A stretch of DNA of 64,000 bases from Candidatus Bipolaricaulis anaerobius (lineage in GTDB: Bacteria; Bipolaricaulota; Bipolaricaulia; Bipolaricaulales; Bipolaricaulaceae). The notes beneath the pieces were generated by a model. The model searched no databases, was not told the DNA's origin, and was given only the letters and a program-made list of their open reading frames with translations. Position 1 is the stretch's first letter, and every line of letters begins with the position of its first letter. Of the stretch, positions 55,288-64,000 are shown piece after piece. The stretch covers positions 682,001-746,000 of the forward strand of contig NZ_LS483254.1 of the NCBI RefSeq assembly GCF_900465355.1, given 5' to 3'. Both the position numbers and the translations under genes were made by a program.

Positions 55288-55297
55288 CCTGACCTCC

Positions 55298-55912
55298 TCA
55301 TGTGGTTGGGCATAACCCGCTCCACAGGAACGCCGTGAGTTCCTGAGCGGCCTGATCGGCAACGCGCGCCGCTGACTTTCCGGACGCGGAGAGGCGCAGG
55401 GCCACTGCCTCCACCGCCCCCAACATGGCGTACGCGGTCAGCACGGGATCACAAGGCTGGATCTTCCCTGCAGCGATGCCCTCCTCGATCACTTGGGCCA
55501 GGTATCCGGCCCCCTCGTCATAGATCCGCTGGGTCTTGACGTGGAGGCCAGGGGTCGGGTCTAGCCACTCGCGGCGGATCAGGCGCGCCACGTCCTTCCG
55601 TTCTCGGAACAGGGCGAAGTGCTCCGCCATGATGGCGCGGATCTGAGCCTCGAGGGGCTCTCCCCGCGCCCGCAGCTCGTCGAGAAACCGCCGCCTCCGT
55701 TCGATCTCCCCCCGGAGGAGGCACTCGAGGATCGCCTCCTTGCTCCGAAAGTAGTGGTACACGGTGCCGATGGACACCCGCGCCGCCTGGGCTACATCCC
55801 GGATCCCCGCCCGGTGGAAGCCGCGCTCGGCGAAGAGGCGGGCGGCTGCGCTCAGGAGTCTGCGTTCCAATGCACTTTTCTCTTGATCTTTAGAACGAGC
55901 GTTCGTTCGCAT
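55298..55912 (-). CDS. TetR-family transcriptional regulator
   Basis: A 204-residue repressor-type regulator. The helix-turn-helix is RLFAERGFHRAGIRDVAQAA then RVSIGTVYHYFRSKEAIL; the C-terminal ligand domain is helical and diverged. I place the start at the ATG at 55912 (MRTNARSKD). An in-frame ATG at 55933 lies between the -35 and -10 hexamers, so it cannot be in the mRNA from that promoter. Its first codons contain an operator-like palindrome. It heads the transcript that runs into the radical SAM gene. Confidence 0.92.
   Translation of the reverse strand: MRTNARSKDQEKSALERRLLSAAARLFAERGFHRAGIRDVAQAARVSIGTVYHYFRSKEAILECLLRGEIERRRRFLDELRARGEPLEAQIRAIMAEHFALFRERKDVARLIRREWLDPTPGLHVKTQRIYDEGAGYLAQVIEEGIAAGKIQPCDPVLTAYAMLGAVEAVALRLSASGKSAARVADQAAQELTAFLWSGLCPTT
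55893..55908. promoter_or_regulatory. TetR operator candidate inside the tetR start
   Basis: GAACGA and TCGTTC arms with a 4-nt centre, 7 of 8 base pairs matching, over codons 2-6 of tetR and about 7 nt after the predicted transcription start. The placement fits autorepression by blocking elongation or initiation. Confidence 0.5.
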
Positions 55913-55921
55913 GGCCCAATA

Positions 55922-55950
55922 TCTATAGCTCATCGAGGTTTCCTTGTCAA
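55922..55950 (-). promoter_or_regulatory. Promoter of the tetR-radical SAM operon
   Basis: A perfect -35 TTGACA (55945-55950), 17-nt spacer and TATAGA (55922-55927) on the minus strand, 9 nt before the ATG at 55912. The transcript has at most a few leader bases. Confidence 0.55.
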
Positions 55951-56069
55951 GAGGTGGAGCCGACTGCGGCCCCGGGGCGGCCGACGGCTTCCCCCCCGTG
56001 CGGCGCGAGGAGAAGCCCGTTGCGGACTCCCGTCCGCAGGGTAAGATGGCGCCAAGGTAGGTGATCCCC

Positions 56070-57311
56070 ATGCGAAGGATGATTGCGATTGGGGTGTTGG
56101 TGTTGGGAGCGGTGGCTGCGGCGGGCAGCCCTGTCGTCACCCTCTACTCCGGTGGCTTTGGGTATGTCCGCGAGCTGCGCGAAGTGGAGCTGGCTTGGGA
56201 GGGGGACCTCCTCCTTGATGGCCTCCCCCTCACCATGCTCGTGGATAGCCTGGTCGTGGACGGGTTGACCGTGGCCCGGGTGGATCCCCTGGAGCGGGGC
56301 AGCACCGCGATCGAGGACCTCGTCGGGGCCAGGGTCACGGTGTTCGCCCACGGGGAACGGTTTGCGGGCCGCCTCCTTGCTACGGGGCCGGGGCTCGTCC
56401 TTGCCACTGCGGACGGCCTCATGTTCCTCTCCTCCTACGATCGGATCGTGGCCCCGTTGCCCGTCGAGCCACCGCTGGTGGACCACCTCTCTCTGAAGGT
56501 CCGGTACCGGGATGCCCAGCCGGGGCGGACCGAGATCGGGGTGCGGTACCTCGCCGAGGGCCTGTCGTGGAACGTGACCTACACCGCCACGCTCGCTGAC
56601 GCCGCGCTTCAGTTGCGCGGAGTGGTGGCCGTTGAGAACCGGACCGGGGTCGAGTTCAGGGGGGCGCAGGTCTCGCTCGTCGCCGGTGAGGTGTACCGTC
56701 CGACGGCGAAGGCCCCCGAAGGGCTGGGGGTGCGGGCCCTCGCCCTTTCCTCCGAGTACGAAGCCGCTCCGGCGTTCGAGTACCACCGCTACACCTTCCC
56801 GGAACCGCTCGACCTCACCCCCGGGGTCGCGTGGGCCCCGTTCATCTGCGGGACCCTGTCCTTCACCCGTGCCTACCGGTTCTCCGGCGGGGCCGTCGAG
56901 GTGAGGGTCCGGTTCACGAACGCCCTTGCGCCCCTCCCCGCGGGCGAGATCCGGTTCTACGACGAAGGGGAGGAGCTCTTCGTGGGGGCAGCAGCGATCG
57001 GCCATACCCCGCTCGGCAGCGACGTTGATCTCGCCGTGGGGGCCGCGTTCGACCTCACTGGGGAGCGGGTCCAGGAGTCGCGGCAACGGATCACGGACGC
57101 CCTCTACCGGGACACGTACCGGATCGCCCTTCGCTCGGCCAAGGACGCGCCGGTCGAGGTCGAGGTGGTGGAGACCCTCCCTGGTACATGGACGATCATC
57201 GACCCTAGCCTTCCCTACGAGCGCCTCGATGCCCAACGGGTCCTGTTCCGGGTTCTGGTGCCGGCGGGCGGAACGGCGGACGTCCACTACACCGTGGAAT
57301 GGCAGTACTAG
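56070..57311 (+). CDS. Exported DUF4139-domain protein
   Basis: A 413-residue secreted protein with a signal peptide (residues 1-18, MRRMIAIGVLVLGAVAAA). The family signature lies in RYLAEGLSWNVTYTATL followed by VAVENRTGVEFRGAQVSLVAGEV, the start of DUF4139. The C-terminal half is beta-rich and ends in EWQY. The function of the family is unknown to me. An upstream TAAGAT (56042-56047) with TTGCGG could be its promoter. I use the ATG at 56070 with AAGGTAGG upstream; a GTG at 56061 is an alternative. The small gene after it starts 9 nt downstream. Confidence 0.85.
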   Translation: MRRMIAIGVLVLGAVAAAGSPVVTLYSGGFGYVRELREVELAWEGDLLLDGLPLTMLVDSLVVDGLTVARVDPLERGSTAIEDLVGARVTVFAHGERFAGRLLATGPGLVLATADGLMFLSSYDRIVAPLPVEPPLVDHLSLKVRYRDAQPGRTEIGVRYLAEGLSWNVTYTATLADAALQLRGVVAVENRTGVEFRGAQVSLVAGEVYRPTAKAPEGLGVRALALSSEYEAAPAFEYHRYTFPEPLDLTPGVAWAPFICGTLSFTRAYRFSGGAVEVRVRFTNALAPLPAGEIRFYDEGEELFVGAAAIGHTPLGSDVDLAVGAAFDLTGERVQESRQRITDALYRDTYRIALRSAKDAPVEVEVVETLPGTWTIIDPSLPYERLDAQRVLFRVLVPAGGTADVHYTVEWQY

Positions 57312-57320
57312 GCACCGGCT

Positions 57321-57569
57321 ATGGAGACCCTCGAGCAGGAGCTGGCTCGATTCCCGGACGGGTATCGGCGGGCGATTGAGAAGGCGCTGGAACGGGTTCC
57401 GGTACGGAACGGGGTGGTTTCGATTCGCGATCTGTGGTTGGAGACCGCCCTCCCGATGGACCTGATCGCCGACCTCCTTCAGTCGGATGGGATCCAGATG
57501 CCTCCCCACATCGTGCGGGTGGACCTTGAGCGTTCCCCCCGGAGGGGGCGACATGGCTCTAGCAGCTAG
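57321..57569 (+). CDS. Small protein, unknown function
   Basis: An 82-residue, mostly helical, charged protein containing ETLEQELARFPDGYRRAIEKA and WLETALPMDLIADLLQS. It looks like a small DNA- or protein-binding helix bundle, but I recognise no family. It is flanked by co-directional genes, 9 nt after the DUF4139 stop and overlapping the phosphohexomutase start by 17 nt. The protein-like composition argues for a real gene; the last 15 residues are basic and Ser-rich and may be read through the ribosome-binding region of the next gene. No Shine-Dalgarno is obvious. Confidence 0.65.
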   Translation: METLEQELARFPDGYRRAIEKALERVPVRNGVVSIRDLWLETALPMDLIADLLQSDGIQMPPHIVRVDLERSPRRGRHGSSS

Positions 57570-59013
57570 GATCAAGTTTGGGACCGATGGTTGGCGCGGC
57601 GTGATCGCCGACGACTTCACGTACGCCAACGTGGCGCGGGTGGGAGCGGCGATCGCGGCTTCCCTCCACGATCCCCGGCGGAGTGGCCTTGCCCCCTATC
57701 GGGAGTGGGGCGTGCCGTGTCGTCCCGCGGCGGCAGGTTTGATCGTGGGCTACGACACGCGCTTCCTGTCTGCGGAGTTCGCCCGCCATCTCGGCCGCGC
57801 CGTGGCCGAGGCGGGGATCCCGGTCCAGGTCACGGATGGTCCCGTCCCCACCCCCGCCGTATCGGCTGCGGTCGTGAAGCGGGGATTGGCAGGGGGGGCG
57901 ATGATCACCGCCTCCCACAACCCGCCCCAGTGGAGCGGGGTGAAGTTCAAGCCCGAGTACGGCGGATCGGCCACCGCCGAGATCACAGCCCTCATCGAAT
58001 CGCACCTTCCCCCCCACGCCCCGGAGATCGGGGATCCCCCGGTGGAGGCGGTGGCGATCAAGGAGGAATACCTCGCTCGGCTGAGGGACGCGGTGGACCT
58101 GCGGGAACTGGCCCGCGCCCCCCTCTACGTGGTGGTGGACGCGATGTACGGCTCTGCGCAGGGATACCTCGCTAGCCTCCTTAGGGCGGTGCGCATCCCC
58201 CACCTCGCGGTCCGCTCGACCGTGGATCCCCTGTTCGGCGGCAAGAAGCCGGAACCCTTGCCGGAGAACGTGGTTCCCCTCAAGGCAGTGATCCGCTCCC
58301 TGCGGGCGCGGGCGCGGGGGCGGATCGTGGTTGGCCTGATCACGGATGGCGATGGAGACCGGGCGGCAGCGATGGACGAGCGAGGCCAGTTCCTCGACAC
58401 CCACCGCACGGCTGCCCTCCTCGTGTGGCACCTCAGCCAGCATCGGAACCTGGACGGGATGATCCTCAAGTCGTTCGCCCTCACGGACATGATCGGGAAG
58501 CTCGCGGACCACGTGGGCGTTCCGTGGCGGGAGATCCAGGTCGGGTTCAAGTGGGCGGTGGAGGACCTCGTGACGGGGAAAGCAGCGTTCGCGGGCGAGG
58601 AGTCCGGCGGGTATGGGTACGCCTGGCACCTGCCCGAGCGGGATGGGGTGCTCTCGAACCTCCTCCTCCTCGAGCTCGTCGCTGCGACCGGCAAGCCCCT
58701 CGGCGCCCTCGTCGAGGAGCTGTTCGAGCTCGTCGGGCCGCACCACTACGCGCGGCGCGACCTTGCCCTCCCGACCCGTCTCGAGGTCATGGAGCGCCTG
58801 GCCGCCGCCCCCCCGGAACGGCTGGCCGGCCAGAGGGTGGTCAAGGTGGAGACCTTGGATGGGCTCAAGCTGCGCCTTGATCGGGGCTGGGTCCTTTTCC
58901 GGGCCTCCGGGACGGAGCCTATCTTGCGGCTCTACTGTGAGATGGACTCCCCCGCCGCCGTGCAGCTCGTCTTGGGCGAGGCGGAACGGCTGGCAAGGGG
59001 GGGGCTCCTGTGA
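57553..59013 (+). CDS. Phosphoglucomutase/phosphomannomutase family enzyme
   Basis: A 486-residue alpha-D-phosphohexomutase that interconverts sugar 1- and 6-phosphates. It opens with [16 protein letters not shown]. The phosphoserine loop is [17 protein letters not shown], the metal site [17 protein letters not shown], the sugar-binding loop [11 protein letters not shown] and the phosphate-binding [12 protein letters not shown]. The preferred sugar cannot be told. The ATG at 57553 has GGAGGGGG upstream. It supplies sugar 1-phosphates for nucleotide sugars and could feed the glycosyltransferases that follow. Confidence 0.94.
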   Translation: MALAARIKFGTDGWRGVIADDFTYANVARVGAAIAASLHDPRRSGLAPYREWGVPCRPAAAGLIVGYDTRFLSAEFARHLGRAVAEAGIPVQVTDGPVPTPAVSAAVVKRGLAGGAMITASHNPPQWSGVKFKPEYGGSATAEITALIESHLPPHAPEIGDPPVEAVAIKEEYLARLRDAVDLRELARAPLYVVVDAMYGSAQGYLASLLRAVRIPHLAVRSTVDPLFGGKKPEPLPENVVPLKAVIRSLRARARGRIVVGLITDGDGDRAAAMDERGQFLDTHRTAALLVWHLSQHRNLDGMILKSFALTDMIGKLADHVGVPWREIQVGFKWAVEDLVTGKAAFAGEESGGYGYAWHLPERDGVLSNLLLLELVAATGKPLGALVEELFELVGPHHYARRDLALPTRLEVMERLAAAPPERLAGQRVVKVETLDGLKLRLDRGWVLFRASGTEPILRLYCEMDSPAAVQLVLGEAERLARGGLL

Positions 59014-61571
59014 ACCAGGAATCCTACGATCCTCACGCGATCGAGGAAAAGTGGCGGGATTTCTGGCGGGAGAGGGGCTACTTCCGGGTCGACACCGCCC
59101 ACCCGAAGAGGAAGTTCTACTACCTGAACATGTTCCCCTACCCGTCCGGGTACCTCCACGTCGGCCATGGCCGGAACTACATCATCGGCGACGCGATCGT
59201 GCGGTTCCTCCTCATGCGCGGCCACGACGTCCTCAACCCGATGGGGTGGGACGCGTTCGGCCTCCCGGCGGAGAACGCTGCCATCGAGCGGGGGATCCAC
59301 CCGCGGGACTGGACGCTCGCCAACATCGCCTACGCCAAGAACCAGTTCCGGGCGTGGGGGATCGAGTACGACTGGGAGCGCGAGGTCACGACCTGCCTCC
59401 CCGACTACTACCGCTGGACGCAGTGGCTGTTCTTGAAGCTTCATGAGAACGGCCTCGCCTACAAGAAGCGGGCCGCGGTGAACTACTGCCCGAACTGCAA
59501 GACCGTGCTCGCCAACGAACAGGTGGTGGGTGGGGCGTGCGAGCGGTGCGGGACCCCGCCCGAGCAGAGGGAACTCGACCAGTGGTTCTTTCGGATCACG
59601 GCCTACGCGGACCGGCTGCTCGCGGATCTGGCGGACCTGGCGTGGCCCGACCACGTGAAGAAGATGCAGGAGAACTGGATCGGCCGCTCCGAGGGGGCCA
59701 CGATCGCGTTCCGCTGCGAGGGGGGGGAGGAGATCCGCGTGTTCACGACCCGTCCCGACACCCTGTGGGGAGCGACGTTCCTCGTGCTCGCCCCCGAGCA
59801 TCCGCTCGTGGACGCGCTCACCGTCCCGGAGCGACGGGCGGAGGTGGAAGGGTACCGACGCGCGGCGGGCTGTGCCTCCGAGATCGAGCGGCTGTCCGCG
59901 GAGCGAGAGAAGACCGGCGTATTCACGGGATCCCGCGCCCTGAACCCGGTGACGGGGGAGCCGATCCCGATCTGGGTCGCCGATTACGTGATGCCGACCT
60001 ACGGCACAGGGGCGATCATGGCCGTGCCCGCCCACGACGAGCGTGACTTCGCGTTCGCGCGGGCATTCGGGCTCCCGATCCGCGTCGTCGTCGCTCCCCC
60101 GGACGGGCCGGCCCTCGACGCGCGCGCGATGGGAACCGCCTACACCGGACCGGGGACGATGGTCCGCTCCGGCCCGCTCAGTGGGACTCCGGCCGCGACG
60201 GCCATCGCGCGTACGATCGCCTACCTCGAAGAGCAGGGGATTGGGGAACGGACAGTGGTCTACAAGCTGCGGGACTGGCTCATCTCCCGCCAGCGGTACT
60301 GGGGGGCCCCGATCCCGATCGTATACTGCGACCGCTGCGGGGTCGTCCCTGTGCCCGAAGAGGCCCTCCCCGTCCTCCTCCCCGAGGTCCCGTTCATCGG
60401 GAAGATGGGGCTCGCCGACATCCCCGGCTATGCGGACACGGTCTGCCCCCGCTGTGGAGGGGAGGCGCGACGGGACACGGACACGATGGATACGTTCGTG
60501 GACTCGTCGTGGTACTTCCTCCGCTTCGTGTCCCCCCACGCGGAGGAGGTCCCGTTCGTGACGGAGGATGTGAACCGCTGGCTCCCGGTGGACCTCTACG
60601 TAGGGGGGGTCGAGCATGCTATCCTCCACCTCCTCTACGCCCGGTTCATCACCAAGGCCTTCCACGACCTGGGGTACGTGGGGTTCACGGAGCCGTTCCG
60701 CCGCCTGTTCACCCAGGGGATGGTCTGCCATACCGCCTACAAGTGCCCCCAGCATGGCTGGCTGTACCCGAAGGAGGTGGACGACCTACGGTGCACGAAG
60801 TGCGGCCGGGAGGTCGCGACCTCGTACTTCGCGATGTCGAAGTCGAAGAAGAACGTGGTCGAGCCCGCGGACATCATCCAGCGCTACGGGGCGGACACGG
60901 AGCGGCTGTACACCCTGTTCATGGGCCCGCCGGACCGGGACATCGAGTGGTCGGAAGAGGGGATCCGCGGGGCGTGGCGGTTCTTGAACCGGTTCTGGAA
61001 CCTGGTGGTCGGACAACTGCCCCACCTCGCCGGGATCGCTGGAGAGCCGGACCCCTCGCGGTTCGGCCCTGCCGAGCGCGCCCTGTGGCAGAAGCTCCAC
61101 GCCACGGTGAAGAAGGTGACAGAGGAGTTCGGGGAGAGGCTGGGCCTGAACACGGCGATCGCGGCGATCATGGAGCTCGCCAATGAGGCTGCGGCGTACG
61201 TGGAGGGTCCGGATCCTGACCAGCGACTCGTGCGCGCGGTGCTCTCCCGGATGATCCTCCTCCTCTCCCCGTTCACCCCGTTCCTCGCCGAGGAGCTGTG
61301 GCACAGATTAGGGGAGGAGAAGGCCATCCTCGACACGCCGTGGCCGGAGTACGATCCGCGCGCGGTGGCAGGGGACGAGGTGGAGGTCCCGGTCCAGATC
61401 AACGGCAAGGTGCGGACCAGGCTGCGCCTGGCGGCCCACGCCGCCTCCGATCCGGACGCCCTGCGGGAGGCCGCCCTCGCGGCTCCCGATGTCCAGGAAC
61501 GCCTCCGCGGCCACGAGGTCCAGCGGGTGATCGCTGTCCCGGGGAAGCTCGTGTCGATCGTCGTGCGATGA
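59010..61571 (+). CDS. leuS: Leucine-tRNA ligase
   Basis: An 853-residue class I synthetase charging tRNA-Leu. HIGH motif HVGH at residues 50-53 and KMSKS as AMSKSKKN near residue 608. A zinc-ribbon CPNCKT...CERCG near 155-180 and the CP1 editing domain with a Thr-rich [14 protein letters not shown] are present. GTG at 59010 overlaps the mutase stop in a GTGA, an unusual operon partner for a synthetase. Normal bacterial length. Confidence 0.97.
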   Translation: MNQESYDPHAIEEKWRDFWRERGYFRVDTAHPKRKFYYLNMFPYPSGYLHVGHGRNYIIGDAIVRFLLMRGHDVLNPMGWDAFGLPAENAAIERGIHPRDWTLANIAYAKNQFRAWGIEYDWEREVTTCLPDYYRWTQWLFLKLHENGLAYKKRAAVNYCPNCKTVLANEQVVGGACERCGTPPEQRELDQWFFRITAYADRLLADLADLAWPDHVKKMQENWIGRSEGATIAFRCEGGEEIRVFTTRPDTLWGATFLVLAPEHPLVDALTVPERRAEVEGYRRAAGCASEIERLSAEREKTGVFTGSRALNPVTGEPIPIWVADYVMPTYGTGAIMAVPAHDERDFAFARAFGLPIRVVVAPPDGPALDARAMGTAYTGPGTMVRSGPLSGTPAATAIARTIAYLEEQGIGERTVVYKLRDWLISRQRYWGAPIPIVYCDRCGVVPVPEEALPVLLPEVPFIGKMGLADIPGYADTVCPRCGGEARRDTDTMDTFVDSSWYFLRFVSPHAEEVPFVTEDVNRWLPVDLYVGGVEHAILHLLYARFITKAFHDLGYVGFTEPFRRLFTQGMVCHTAYKCPQHGWLYPKEVDDLRCTKCGREVATSYFAMSKSKKNVVEPADIIQRYGADTERLYTLFMGPPDRDIEWSEEGIRGAWRFLNRFWNLVVGQLPHLAGIAGEPDPSRFGPAERALWQKLHATVKKVTEEFGERLGLNTAIAAIMELANEAAAYVEGPDPDQRLVRAVLSRMILLLSPFTPFLAEELWHRLGEEKAILDTPWPEYDPRAVAGDEVEVPVQINGKVRTRLRLAAHAASDPDALREAALAAPDVQERLRGHEVQRVIAVPGKLVSIVVR

Positions 61572-61597
61572 GGCGCCCATGGCGGGGCAGGTGAAGC

Positions 61598-62335
61598 GTG
61601 AGTGAACCGACGATTACGGTCGTCGTTCCCGTGCTGAACGAGGAAGGGTTCCTTGCGGAGACGCTCCGTTCGCTCCGCGCGCAGACGTTCACCGACTTCG
61701 AGCTCATCGTGGTGGACAACGGGAGCACCGACGGGAGCCCGGAGATCGCCGCACGGTTCGCGGACCGGGTCCTCGTTGAGGGGAGGAGAGGTCCCGCGTG
61801 GGCAATGGCGCGGGGGTTCGCGGAATCCCTAACCGGCTACATCACCGCCGCCGACGCCGACACCCTCTATCCGCCGGACTGGCTGCAGAGGATGGTCGCC
61901 GCCTTGGAGCGGCCGGAGGTGGTGGCGGTGTACGGCCCGATCGGGTTCCGGGAGTACAGGAACCCGATCCGTGCCGCGACGGTCGTCGGGTATACCCTCC
62001 TCGTCTGGGCATCGCGGCCCTGTGGGGTGCACCAGGTAGGGGCCGCGAATTTCGGGATGAGGCGGGCGGCCTACCTCGCAGCGGGGGGGTATCCCCCATT
62101 CGCTGACCTCGTCGCCCCCGACTTGCGCCTCGCTCGCCGGCTAGCCCAGCTCGGAAAGGTGAGGTATGTCCCTGATCTTGTATGCTATACCTCCAACCGG
62201 CGGTTCGCGGGGAGGAACGTGGTCCCCGCAAGCTGGAAGGCATTTCGGACATGGCTCGAGGTCGCCACGGGTCAGGAGAAGCTTCGCTGGCAGAGCTTTT
62301 GGGCGCGCGGTCCGTCGGCGAAGCCTCCGCGATGA
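61598..62335 (+). CDS. Family 2 glycosyltransferase
   Basis: A 245-residue GT-A enzyme with ITVVVPVLNEEGFLAETL, the sugar-nucleotide motif LIVVDNGSTDGSP and ITAADADTLYPPDW with the metal-binding Asp residues. The acceptor region includes VGAANFGMRRAAYLAAGGYP. No clear membrane segment. It lies 26 nt after leuS and 16 nt before a GT4 gene, so it probably acts in glycolipid or polysaccharide synthesis. The GTG at 61598 follows a purine-rich tract with GGGGCAGG. Confidence 0.92.
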   Translation: MSEPTITVVVPVLNEEGFLAETLRSLRAQTFTDFELIVVDNGSTDGSPEIAARFADRVLVEGRRGPAWAMARGFAESLTGYITAADADTLYPPDWLQRMVAALERPEVVAVYGPIGFREYRNPIRAATVVGYTLLVWASRPCGVHQVGAANFGMRRAAYLAAGGYPPFADLVAPDLRLARRLAQLGKVRYVPDLVCYTSNRRFAGRNVVPASWKAFRTWLEVATGQEKLRWQSFWARGPSAKPPR

Positions 62336-62351
62336 GGCGGGGGGCGATGGG

Positions 62352-63530
62352 ATGAAGATCGGGATCTTCACGGATACCTACACGCCGGACTCGAATGGGG
62401 TGGTCACCGTGGTCCGGCTCATGGAGCGCGAACTGAGGAAAGGGGGCCACGAGGTCCGCATATTCGCCCCCGCCCATCCCGAAGTGCGGGAGAAGAGGGA
62501 GGATGTGTACCGCTTTCGCTCGGTGCGGTTCATCCTCTACAAGGGGTTGCGGGTCGCCCTCCCCTACAACCGCCGGGCCTTCGCGGCCCTGAAGGACCTG
62601 GACATCGTGCATAGCCACGACCCCTTCTCCGTGGGACTGGTTGGGTTCTGGGCTTCTCTCCGCTATGGGATACCCCATGTGCACACCTACCACACCCAAT
62701 ACGTGGAGTACCGCAAGTACTTGCCCTATCCCTTTCGCCCGTCGCGCCAGGTGGTGGAACGGCTCAGCCGCATGCTCTGCAATCGCTGTGATGCCGTGAT
62801 CGCTCCCTCCAGTCACATTGAGCGCGAGCTGCGCCGGTACGGGGTCAAGGTCCCTGTCCATGTCCTTCCGTTTGGAGTGGATGAGGAGGCGTACACCCGT
62901 CCCCCGACGTGGGACGTTCGCCAAGCCCTCGGGCTCCCCCCAAGCTCGGAGATCCTCCTCTATGTGGGGAGGCTAGGGTGGGAGAAGAACATCGAGTTCC
63001 TGATCCGGTCCTTCCGCCGGATCGCCAGGGAGCGTTCCGGGGCGTGGCTGGTGCTTGTCGGGGATGGCCCCCACCGCCCGAAGCTGGAGGGACTCGTACG
63101 TGAGCTGGGGTTGAGCGAGCGGGTGGTGTTCGTCGGTTACCTCCCGTGGGAGCGCTTGATCGATCCCTACCGTCAGGCCACGCTGTTCGTGTTCGCCTCG
63201 AAGACGGAGACCCAGGGGCTGGTGGTGATGGAGGCGATGATGGGCGGGACCCCTCCGGTCGCGGTGGAGGCGATGGGGGTGGCGGATCTGATCGTCTCGG
63301 AGGAGACAGGGCTGCTCGTTCGGGAGGATGAAGCCGCGTTCGCTGACGCGTGTCTGTCCCTCCTCGCGGACGAGGAGCGGCGGAAGGAGATGGGGGAGAG
63401 GGCGCGGAGATGGGCGGCAGCGCACAGCGCCCGGGCGTCGGTGGCCCGGTTGATGGAGATCTACGAGGGCCTCCGGAGGGAGTGGGCCAGAAGGCACACC
63501 TGCGCTCAGATCGCTGGCCCCATGGCCTGA
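62352..63530 (+). CDS. Family 4 glycosyltransferase, diacylglycerol glucosyltransferase-like
   Basis: A 392-residue GT-B enzyme. The start KIGIFTDTYTPDSNGVVTVV matches the group that includes diacylglycerol glucosyltransferases and PimB/MgtA. The donor side has VGRLGWEKNIEFLIRSF, then FASKTETQGLVVMEAMMGG, the EX7E motif. It would attach glucose or mannose to diacylglycerol or another lipid. The ATG at 62352 has GGGGGGCGATGGG before it. The next gene is a PlsC-like acyltransferase, supporting a glycolipid role. Confidence 0.9.
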   Translation: MKIGIFTDTYTPDSNGVVTVVRLMERELRKGGHEVRIFAPAHPEVREKREDVYRFRSVRFILYKGLRVALPYNRRAFAALKDLDIVHSHDPFSVGLVGFWASLRYGIPHVHTYHTQYVEYRKYLPYPFRPSRQVVERLSRMLCNRCDAVIAPSSHIERELRRYGVKVPVHVLPFGVDEEAYTRPPTWDVRQALGLPPSSEILLYVGRLGWEKNIEFLIRSFRRIARERSGAWLVLVGDGPHRPKLEGLVRELGLSERVVFVGYLPWERLIDPYRQATLFVFASKTETQGLVVMEAMMGGTPPVAVEAMGVADLIVSEETGLLVREDEAAFADACLSLLADEERRKEMGERARRWAAAHSARASVARLMEIYEGLRREWARRHTCAQIAGPMA

Positions 63531-63544
63531 GCAGAGGTCGCGCT

Positions 63545-64000
63545 ATGATCGGCCGCGCGCTCGCGGTGGGGAAACGCGCGATCCTCTCCCTGCCCTGCGG
63601 CCTGGGGGTGTTGGCCCTCCCGCTCTTGGTCGAGGTTCGGGTCGAGGGGCCTCGCCCCCATGGGCCATGTGTGCTCGCCGTGACGCACAGCGGGGGGCCC
63701 GATCCCCTCTACGTGGCGAGGGCTGTAGGTTCATGGCGCACCCCGGCCCTGTTCTCGATCGACCCGCGCTATCCCTTCCTGCGCCCGTTCTACAGGGCAC
63801 TCTGGCGGTTCGAGATCCGCGAAGGAGAGAAGGAGTTCAACCGGCGGACCCTCCGCGCGGCCGTGGAGCACCTCCAGAAGGGGGGGCAGATCATGGTCTT
63901 CGCCGATGGCCCGGACTTCCGGCGCGGGACACTCAAGCCGGGGGCGGCCGTCCTGGCGCGCCGGGCGGGGGTCCCCGTTGTCCCGATCGGCCTCGAGAAC
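63545..64000 (+). CDS. PlsC-like 1-acylglycerol-3-phosphate acyltransferase (cut by window edge)
   Basis: The first 152 residues of an acyltransferase that adds an acyl chain in phospholipid synthesis. The catalytic HxxxxD is in VTHSGGPDPLYVA, the usual second block (FPEGTRS) reads FADGPDFRRGTLKPG, and the third block PVVPIGLEN is just reached at the edge. A hydrophobic N-terminal stretch (LPCGLGVLALPLLV) suits membrane association. The altered second block suggests a lipid or acceptor variation. The ATG is 14 nt after the GT4 stop. The gene continues beyond position 64000. Confidence 0.9.
   Translation, partial: MIGRALAVGKRAILSLPCGLGVLALPLLVEVRVEGPRPHGPCVLAVTHSGGPDPLYVARAVGSWRTPALFSIDPRYPFLRPFYRALWRFEIREGEKEFNRRTLRAAVEHLQKGGQIMVFADGPDFRRGTLKPGAAVLARRAGVPVVPIGLEN

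Overview
This 64-kb window is one continuous, gene-dense, high-GC (by eye mid-60s percent) bacterial chromosome segment. I read 53 protein genes, two of them cut by the window edges. Almost all lie in long same-strand runs joined by 1-25 nt gaps or ATGA/GTGA stop-start overlaps. I see no tRNA, rRNA, CRISPR array, insertion sequence, phage or integrase gene, and no obvious compositional island. The gene set fits a deep-branching anaerobe, perhaps thermophilic: bacterial-type translation and envelope genes, a serine module of a class V aminotransferase, SerA and a DUF1015 protein, and a reductive-type ATP-citrate lyase. A secreted protein ending like an outer-membrane barrel suggests a diderm. 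Candidate phylum Bipolaricaulota/Acetothermia or a neighbour would fit, but that is inference and needs marker-gene phylogeny.

Layout. 1-3.6 kb: start of fusA (EF-G), two GNAT acetyltransferases and a secreted beta-helix protein. 3.6-12.4 kb (minus strand): aspS followed by a DUF4129/membrane/MoxR/DUF58/membrane operon, preceded by a UvrD-type helicase fused to an Fe-S RecB-like nuclease. 12.5-21.1 kb: a small anchored protein, then the most unusual locus, a barrel-like exported protein followed by a 2262-residue secreted protein built of Ig-like domains and about 35-40 calcium-binding thrombospondin-3-like repeats. 21.4-29.1 kb: a tyrosine phenol-lyase-type enzyme, then a six-gene minus-strand operon (SsuABC-type transporter, nadK, pmbA/tldE-like, M32 carboxypeptidase). 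29.1-34.9 kb: HDAC-family hydrolase, Maf, a radical SAM protein and the serine module.

35.2-43.0 kb holds carbonic anhydrase, aconitase, an IclR regulator, NADP-type isocitrate dehydrogenase and both subunits of ATP-citrate lyase in one run. These are the enzymes that interconvert 2-oxoglutarate plus CO2 and acetyl-CoA plus oxaloacetate, so the cluster looks like half of a reductive TCA cycle under one regulator. 43.3-47.4 kb: a class III nucleotide cyclase with an unrecognised C-terminus, then a PadR-controlled ABC-2 exporter with a TauE/SafE permease. 47.6-52.7 kb: a glycosyltransferase and a rho-M23 peptidase-murA-hflX operon. 52.8-55.9 kb: TetR, radical SAM/SPASM and patatin genes. 56-64 kb: a DUF4139 protein, a small protein, phosphohexomutase, leuS, two glycosyltransferases and the start of plsC, probably glycolipid and envelope synthesis.

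Regulatory reading. Several start codons lie only 6-9 nt after a -10 hexamer (positions 12429, 12511, 29052, 30006, 55912), which points to leaderless mRNAs. Genes inside operons instead have Shine-Dalgarno sequences or overlap the preceding stop. Two regulators (PadR, TetR) have palindromes at their own promoters, and a palindrome also sits before aconitase.
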